Assembly (NCBI GenBank): GCA_964422465.1
Contig: CAYRBD010000019.1
Span: forward strand, 1-40,988
Direction: 5' to 3'
Origin: FW021-bin31 sp964422465
GTDB taxonomy: Bacteria; Bacteroidota; Bacteroidia; Chitinophagales; Chitinophagaceae
Length of the DNA stretch: 40,988 nt
In this document: positions 34,974 to 40,988 of the stretch, piece after piece
Layout of the letters: each line of letters opens with the position of its first letter
Numbering within the stretch: position 1 is the stretch's first letter
The notes under the pieces: generated by a model
The model's database searches: none
What the model saw: the letters and a program-made list of their open reading frames with translations, nothing else
What the model was told of the DNA's origin: nothing
Made by a program: the position numbers and the translations under genes

Positions 34974-37900
34974 ATGAAAAAAAATGTATCCGAGGTGCCT
35001 TTTCACATGCGAAAAGGCATCCACAAAGCGTTTCTCTTTATGAAGATCAGCTTTATACTTATTTTAGCCACCTGCCTGCAGGTATCCGCCAAGAGTTATT
35101 CCCAGGGAAATACCAGCCTGACACTGGATCNNNNNNNNNNNNNNNNNNNNNNNNNNNNNNNNNNNNNNNNNNNNNNNNNNNNNNNNNNNNNNNNNNNNNN
35201 NNNNNNNNNNNNNNNNNNNNNNNNNNNNNNAGTTATTCCCAGGGAAATACCAGCCTGACACTGGATCTTACACATGTCAAACTCAAAAAGGCTATCAATG
35301 TCATCAGCCGAAAAGTCAATTGCCGGTTTTTATACAGTGAAGACATTGTTCCTGTGAATAAAAGGGTCAACCTGAATGTAAAAGATCAGCCTTTATCTTC
35401 CGTAATGGAGAACCTTCTCAGAGAAACGGGTCTGAAATATGAAATTCTGGACAACGGCGTCATTGTCATTGCTGAAAAAGGAACGATCATTCAGCAACAA
35501 CACACGGTTACCGGAATTATTAAAGACGAGCAGGGCAACCCGCTGGCAGGAGTTACCGTACAGGTCAAAGGAGCCAATACCGGAACCGTTACCAGTGTGG
35601 ATGGTCAGTTCAAGCTGGAGGTGCCGGACAATGCAATATTAGTTTTCAGCTCGGTGGGCTTTGAAACACAGGAAGTATCTACAGCTAATAAATCAGAGCT
35701 TAATATTATCTTACATACCTCCTCCAAATCTCTGAGTGAATTAGTAGTAACCGGGTACACCACACAAATCCAAAAAAACCTGACCGGTTCGGTATCCACG
35801 GTAAAAGGTTCCGACCTGACCGCCATTCCCATGGGCAATGCACAAAAACAATTGCAGGGAAAAGTCTCCGGGGTGAATATCACCACTTCAGGAGAACCCG
35901 GCGGCGGAAGTAAGGTGCGCATTCGTGGGTTTGGTTCTTTTACCAGCAATGATCCCCTGTATGTGGTAGATGGCGTGCCTACCACAGATATCAGCAGCAT
36001 AGATCCCAATGACATTTCCGACATCAGTGTATTGAAGGATGCCGCTACTGCGTCTATCTATGGCGCCCGTGCCTTTGCGGGAGTCATTCTCATAACTACT
36101 AAAAAAGGAAAAGCGGGGAAACTAACTGTAAATTATGATGTATCCTACGGCAACCAGTATCCCGGACATGGTTTTGATCTGATGAATCCACAACAGACTG
36201 CCGAATGGACCTGGAAAGCCATGGAGGCAGTGGGAGACAAACCTTCACATCCACAATATGGAAGCGGTGCAGAACCGGTAATTCCGGATTACATCATGGC
36301 CGGCACGCATTATGGATTACTAAACAGCGACCCCAATACCGCAGCTTTGGTAGATCCCAGTCTTTATAATATTGACCCTTCCAAAGGACCGTTTTACCAA
36401 ATTGTAAAAGCCAATAAAGCCGGAACCAACTGGTACAAAGAAATTACCCGCGTAGCCCCTATTCAAAATCATAATTTATCTTTATCCGGAGGGAGTGACA
36501 ATTCCAGGTACAGTGTACAAATGGGATACTACAACCAACAGGGGGTGGTAATGGAAACTTATCTGAAAAGATACACCCTGCGGGCCAACACGGAATTTAC
36601 TATTCACAACCGCGTAAAGATCGGGGAGAACGTTCAGGTGGCCCTGAGAGACAATCCAACTCTCGGTAATGGTGACATCGGAGGTAGCGAGGGAAATGCC
36701 ATAGGCTGGAGCTATCGCGAGAACCCCCTGATCCCGGTACATGATATCATGGGCAATTTTGCCGGCACCCGGGCAGATGGTTTTAACAACCCACACAACC
36801 CTGTAGCCGACCAATACCGGACCAAGGACAACCGCACACATACTACAGATATTTTTGGAAATATTTATATGGACGTGTTGCTACCCTATAATCTAACTTT
36901 TCATTCCAGCTTCGGCGGCGGCTATTCCAATTATTATTACAATACCTTCGGATACCTCCAGTATGAAGATAAGGAGAATAACCCTACCGTCAATTATGTA
37001 TATGAAGGCGCCAATTATCAATACAACTGGGTATGGACCAATACCCTGCAATTTGAACACCAGTACGGAGACCATTACATAAAAGTGCTGCTTGGCGAAG
37101 AAGCCCTCGGAGGCCAGGCAAGAAATGTAGATGTTTCCGGCTTTAATCCTTTCAGTCCAGACCCCAATTATGCCACAATCAGCACCACTCAATCCAGCGG
37201 AAGAACAGCGACAGACGGAGGTGGCCCGCTGGCCAGAACCTATTCCCTTTTTGCTCAGGCCAACTACAATTATAAAGACAAATACCTGTTGAGCGGTACC
37301 GTACGCAGAGATGGATCAGCCGTATTCGGACCAGAGCATCGTTTCGGAGTATTCCCCGCCGTTTCTGCCGGCTGGCGTATCTCCAGCGAGAACTTTATGC
37401 AGAATACCCGCTGGATCAATGACCTGAAAATAAGAGGAAGCTATGGGGAAATGGGGAATTCTACCCCGGTGCCACTAAAAAACCAGGTTAATACCTATGC
37501 TGCCAGCCCTGAAGCGGCCTCCTATGATATTTTTGGTACGGACAACAGCCTGGAAGAAGGGCTTCGCGCGGACGGCTTTGCAGCGCCTGCCACACATTGG
37601 GAAACCAATAAAACCCTCGACTTTGGTTTAGATGCTACCTTATTTAACAACGCCTTCGATTTGACAGTTGACTGGTATAAAAGAAATACAGTGGGACTTC
37701 TATATGCTCCCCAAGTTGAAGCTACGGTCGGATTCCTCAACGATTACCCTACCGTCAATGTGGGCTCCATGAAAAACGTCGGGGTTGATCTGCAAATAAG
37801 TAAACACGGGAATTTTGCCACCAATTGGCGGTACGATGCCACACTAAATTTTAGTACTTATAAAAATACCATCACTAAAATAGCAGATAACATTGATTAT

Positions 37901-38680
37901 TTCTATGGCAACAGCTATGGCGCTACCCGCATAGGCGGCAACCCGACCATCAATAAAGTAGGGCATTCCATGTCGGCCTTTTATGGTTATAAGGTGGTAG
38001 GATTGTGGCAAAGTGAGGACGAAATAAAGGCCGCGGATGAACAGGCACAAAAGGCCCTTGGCAATCCGGATGCCACTTATCAGGATGGTGGAGAGCAGCC
38101 CGGGGAATTCCGTTATAAAGATGTGGATGGCAACGGCTATATCGACAATGACGACCGGATGATTTTTGGCAATCCCAACCCGGATTTTACCTATGGAATT
38201 ACGGCCTCTATTGGATATAAAAATTTTGATCTTCGCCTTGATTTTTACGGCGTTTGGGGACAACAACTGATCAATTATACCAAGTGGTACACAGATTTTT
38301 ATGCCAGCTTCCCAGGAGGCGCCATCAGTAAAAGAGTATTGAATTCGTGGACTCCCCAAAACACCAATACCAATATTCCCATATTTGAAGATCGGGCCGT
38401 TTTCAGCAACAACCAGACCTTTAATTCTTATTACATGGAAAATGGTTCTTATTTCCGTGCACGGAATATACAACTGGCTTACACCTTCAAAAAAGGACTC
38501 TTACAAAAGGCGGGGATCCAAAATCTAAGGGTTTATATACAGGGAGTCAACCTGTTCACCATCACCAAATACGATGGACTGGATCCGGCCATAAGTGGAT
38601 TGGACAACAACTTCGGAATTGATTATGGTACCTATCCTTTTGTAAAGCAGTTTGTTGTTGGGGCTAATTTCACCTTTTAA
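34974..38680 (+). CDS. susC-like: SusC/RagA-family TonB-dependent transporter with N-terminal STN signalling domain; contains a false assembly gap
   Basis: The frame starting at 34974 (MKKNVSEVPF) runs into 100 Ns at 35131-35230, which are flanked by identical 37-bp sequences (35094-35130, 35231-35267). Removing the Ns and one copy gives 3570 nt, 1189 residues, in a single frame. A start at 34853 appears only because the gap shifts frame. Order: signal peptide (~23-40, LQVSAKSYSQ), STN domain (~50-122: LTHVKLKKAINVISRKVNCRF), carboxypeptidase-regulatory-like domain (~131-205), plug (~212-330, LQGKVSGVNIT, RIRGFGSF, YVVDGVP), 22-strand barrel ending in VVGANFTF. The STN domain passes the substrate signal to FecR. 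Starts at 35007 or 35040 would also leave a workable signal peptide. Confidence 0.93.
35094..35267. repeat. Assembly gap (100 N, 35131-35230) flanked by identical 37-bp contig ends
   Basis: Bases 35094-35130 equal 35231-35267. Deleting 137 bases restores the susC frame. The overlap is shorter than the 55 bp seen at the other two gaps, so a different joining step may have made it. Confidence 0.95.
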
Positions 38681-38723
38681 GGAGGTGAGAACCGGAATTT
38701 ATTCACTTTAAAAAATATAAATA

Positions 38724-40481
38724 ATGAAAAATAAGAGTAAATATTTTATAGGAATAGCCTCTATGTTCTTCATGCTGTTTACTTTTTCCTGTAAAAACAG
38801 CTTTTTAGAAGTTCAACCCAGAGGCGTATTGGGAGATGCGCAAATGGCCCAGCCGCAAGGTGTCCGGGAAGCGCTCATAGCTGCCTATTCAGATCTGGAC
38901 GGACAATACAATCCCACTGAGGGTGCTTGGTACTTTCAGCAACCCGATAATTGGTTGTATGGAAGTGTCAACGGAGGAGATGCCCATAAAGGATCGGATC
39001 CGGGAGACCAGGCCGATGCCATGGCTATCGCACGTTTTGAGGGCCAGTCCACCAACGGGTATTTTGAATCCAAATGGCGCTGGGTTTATGATGGAATTGC
39101 CCGTTGCAACCTGGTTTTTCGCCTGGCCAACAAAGTAGATATGGACGCTGATGAAAAGGCGAATATTATTGCGCAGGCCCATTTCTTAAGAGGCTTTTAT
39201 GCTTTTGAGGCTAAAAAAACATGGAATAACGTACCGTGGGTGGACACCTCCGTTTCTTACGCGGCCAAAAATTTCCAGGTGCCCAATGATGAAGATATTT
39301 ATCCCCAGATAGAAGCAGAGTTTCAATATGCTTATGACAATCTCCCTGAGACTCAGGATGCCGTTGGCAGGGCCAATAAATGGTCGGCCGGAGCCTTTCT
39401 GGCAAAAGTCTATCTCTTTGAGCATAAGTATGATAAAGCACTGCCTCTGTTGACCGAAATTATCAATAAAGGACAAACTTCAACCGGTACCAAATATGGT
39501 TTGCAGTCTCAGTTTGACTGGAATTTTAATTTTCACCATCAGAATAGTTCTGAATCAGTATTTGCCATCCAGGCTTCTTTAAATGATGGAGCTCAGGGCT
39601 TCCATGGTCGCCACGGCGACATGCTGAACTATCCTTATGGGAGTGGAGCTGTTACCGGATGTTGTGGTTTTTTCCAGCCCAGTATAGACTTGGTTAATGC
39701 CTACCGGACCGATGCCAATGGACTTCCCTTATTAGATGGTTCTTATGACGATCCGGATAATGCCGTGAAGAACGACCAGGGGCTGTCTTCTACCGATCCC
39801 TTTACGCCGGATGAGGGGAACCTCGATCCAAGAGTGGACTGGACAGCGGGCCGCAGAGGAATCCCCTACCTCGACTGGGGGATCATGCCAGGTAAAGCCT
39901 GGATTCGTAATCAGGCCAGTGCAGGCCCTTATTCTCCTAAAAAGAATGTTTTCTATGAAGCCGATTTAGGAACTGGAGGCGATAATGCAAAACTCTCCTG
40001 GGCGCCGTTAAATGCCACCAACTATGACCTAATTAGGTTTGCACAGGTATTACTCTGGGCGGCAGAATGTGAGGTAGAAGTAGGAAGTTTAGATAAAGCA
40101 GAAGAGTATGTTAACAGGGTACGCAACCGGGCAGCCAATCCGGATGGTTTTGTCATGAACAATGGCAGCCCCGCAGCTCATTACTACATCAAGACCTATC
40201 CAAAAGGTTATTTTACCGCTAAGGGACAAGATGTGGCTCGTAAAGCCGTTCGAATGGAAGAAAGACTGGAGCTCGCCATGGAAGGACATCGCTTCTTCGA
40301 CCTGGTACGCTGGGGCGTGGCGGATCAGGAACTCAATAATTATTTCACATTCGAAGGACAATTTACAAGCGATATAAAAGGAGCCCATTTCACCAAGGGT
40401 AAGAATGAATATTACCCTATCCCTCAAACGGAAATAGATTTGAGTGGTGGTACTCTGAAGCAAAATGATGGATATCGATAG
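38724..40481 (+). CDS. susD-like: SusD/RagB-family outer-membrane glycan-binding lipoprotein
   Basis: 585 residues. The lipobox FTFSC gives lipid Cys23. The N-terminal TPR region has FESKWRWVYDGIARCNLVFRL (~112-132) and AQAHFLRGFYAFEAKKTW (~150-167). The C-terminal family motif is VRMEERLELAMEGHRFFDLVRWG (~510-532), ending with YYPIPQTEIDLSGGTLKQNDGY. It is the partner of the STN-type SusC, 43 bp upstream. A perfect Shine-Dalgarno-like AAGGAGGTGA overlaps the susC stop (38679-38688) but is 35 bp from this ATG, too far to direct it. No enzyme gene follows before the terminator at 40765, so the imported substrate cannot be inferred. Confidence 0.95.
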   Translation: MKNKSKYFIGIASMFFMLFTFSCKNSFLEVQPRGVLGDAQMAQPQGVREALIAAYSDLDGQYNPTEGAWYFQQPDNWLYGSVNGGDAHKGSDPGDQADAMAIARFEGQSTNGYFESKWRWVYDGIARCNLVFRLANKVDMDADEKANIIAQAHFLRGFYAFEAKKTWNNVPWVDTSVSYAAKNFQVPNDEDIYPQIEAEFQYAYDNLPETQDAVGRANKWSAGAFLAKVYLFEHKYDKALPLLTEIINKGQTSTGTKYGLQSQFDWNFNFHHQNSSESVFAIQASLNDGAQGFHGRHGDMLNYPYGSGAVTGCCGFFQPSIDLVNAYRTDANGLPLLDGSYDDPDNAVKNDQGLSSTDPFTPDEGNLDPRVDWTAGRRGIPYLDWGIMPGKAWIRNQASAGPYSPKKNVFYEADLGTGGDNAKLSWAPLNATNYDLIRFAQVLLWAAECEVEVGSLDKAEEYVNRVRNRAANPDGFVMNNGSPAAHYYIKTYPKGYFTAKGQDVARKAVRMEERLELAMEGHRFFDLVRWGVADQELNNYFTFEGQFTSDIKGAHFTKGKNEYYPIPQTEIDLSGGTLKQNDGYR

Positions 40482-40935
40482 TAGAAAGGATATCACTGAT
40501 CTTTAACCCCTATAAAATTTCCAATAAGTATAATTTGAAATTATTATGAATATTTTAAAATCACTGGAGGAATTAAGTATATTGAGGGTTATTTCAATCC
40601 TGGAGGAAGAATTTCCGATAGACAACCAACACACAAATTAATAGAAATGGAGATGGAGCAGTGAAAGACTGATAGCAGTTCGGGCTAAATGTAGTCTTGG
40701 AGGATATAGCGATTGGGAGTATGTACGTTCCAATCAAACGAAGAAAGATTACATTCGCATTTTTAGAAAAAGAGGTAGTCTATCCTACCTCTTTTTCTAT
40801 TTTTGGAATAGGAAAGATACGCCAATAACTTTTAATCGCACCATAGAGGAATTACCGGTTTTAACTTCAAACCTATCGCTAACGCTGCTATCTTTTAATG
40901 TTGCAGTTACCACCTGTAAAAGAAGGAAAAAGGAG
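40482..40935. other. Intergenic region between susD and tRNA-Leu
   Basis: 454 bp. It contains a 31-codon ORF (40546-40641) that I do not accept as a gene, the strong terminator at 40765-40798, and an ATG-less open frame that runs from about 40645 into the tRNA. I see no IS element, no integrase and no duplicated tRNA end. Confidence 0.6.
40765..40798. terminator. Bidirectional intrinsic terminator
   Basis: AGAAAAAGAGGTAG (40765-40778), loop TCTATC, CTACCTCTTTTTCT (40785-40798) is a perfect 14-bp stem with A-runs on the left and T-runs on the right, followed by ATTTTTGG. It can end the susD transcript on the plus strand and the tRNA transcript on the minus strand. Confidence 0.85.
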
Positions 40936-40988
40936 TGCCCGGAGGGGGAATCGAACCCCCACTCTCTTGCGAGAACCAGATTTTGAGT
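40936..40988 (-). tRNA. tRNA-Leu (anticodon CAA), 5' half outside window
   Basis: Read on the minus strand, the last 53 bases form the 3' part of a class II tRNA: anticodon loop CTCAAAA (anticodon CAA at 40985-40983), a long variable arm with TCTC-GCAA-GAGA, T-arm GGGGG-TTCGATT-CCCCC, then acceptor TCCGGGC and discriminator A at 40936. CCA is not encoded. The long variable arm plus CAA identifies Leu. The D-arm and 5' acceptor strand lie beyond the window. Confidence 0.9.

Noticed and set aside
34853..35093. Upstream in-frame start for the second SusC at 34853
   Set aside because: This frame meets the SusC frame only because the 100 Ns plus the duplicated 37 bp shift phase. After collapsing the overlap, the frame from 34974 continues into SusC and carries a proper signal peptide.
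40546..40641. 31-codon ORF downstream of susD
   Set aside because: Too short, no recognisable features, no clear upstream signal; likely chance in AT-rich DNA.
40645..40988. Open frame of about 110 codons running into the tRNA
   Set aside because: It has no start codon, crosses the terminator stem, and its end is the familiar false translation of an antisense tRNA T-arm.

Overview
The window comes from a Bacteroidota chromosome. It has two SusC/SusD pairs, TAnnTTTG-type promoters, a FecI/FecR-type sigma/anti-sigma pair feeding an STN-containing SusC, a GLPGLI-family protein and many Gln/Cys-end signal peptides. The mix of families suggests Chitinophagaceae (Niabella/Chitinophaga-like), but that placement is inference. 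The assembly is scaffolded: three 100-N gaps each sit between two copies of the same contig-end sequence (55, 55 and 37 bp). Collapsing these copies restores two broken genes.

Left third (1-17896, all minus strand): a pectin-utilisation locus in two transcription units. The first (GH28 polygalacturonase, GH105 unsaturated-galacturonyl hydrolase, UxaB tagaturonate reductase) starts near 17.9 kb. It has an 18-bp LacI-like palindrome upstream and a hairpin terminator after uxaB. The second (SusC, SusD, FN3/DUF5123-type lipoprotein, PL1 pectate lyase, a two-domain beta-helix protein of unknown activity, and a GH140 apiosidase-like lipoprotein cut by the window edge) has its own promoter region with an inverted repeat. 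The likely chain is: surface lyase and binding lipoproteins cut and capture pectin, SusCD imports oligomers, periplasmic GH28/GH105/GH140 reduce them to monomers, and UxaB acts on tagaturonate in the cytoplasm. No regulator for this locus lies in the window.

Middle (18.2-31.4 kb): uvrA on the minus strand; an ECF sigma factor followed by a SWIM-SNF2 helicase on the plus strand; a response regulator/histidine kinase operon on the minus strand, divergent from a GLPGLI-like protein and a TonB-type outer-membrane barrel. Phased TTAAC repeats in the divergent promoter region look like response-regulator sites, and the kinase, GLPGLI protein and barrel share Arg/Gly-rich stretches.

Right third (31.7-41 kb, plus strand): a CPBP intramembrane protease, a DUF2007 protein, then ECF sigma, FecR anti-sigma, STN-type SusC and SusD with no hydrolase attached. 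A strong bidirectional terminator follows, and a tRNA-Leu(CAA) on the minus strand is cut by the right edge.

Three intergenic arrays of degenerate 7-bp repeats (near 18.0, 18.17 and 31.4 kb) share the period but not the unit sequence. One of them coincides with an assembly break.
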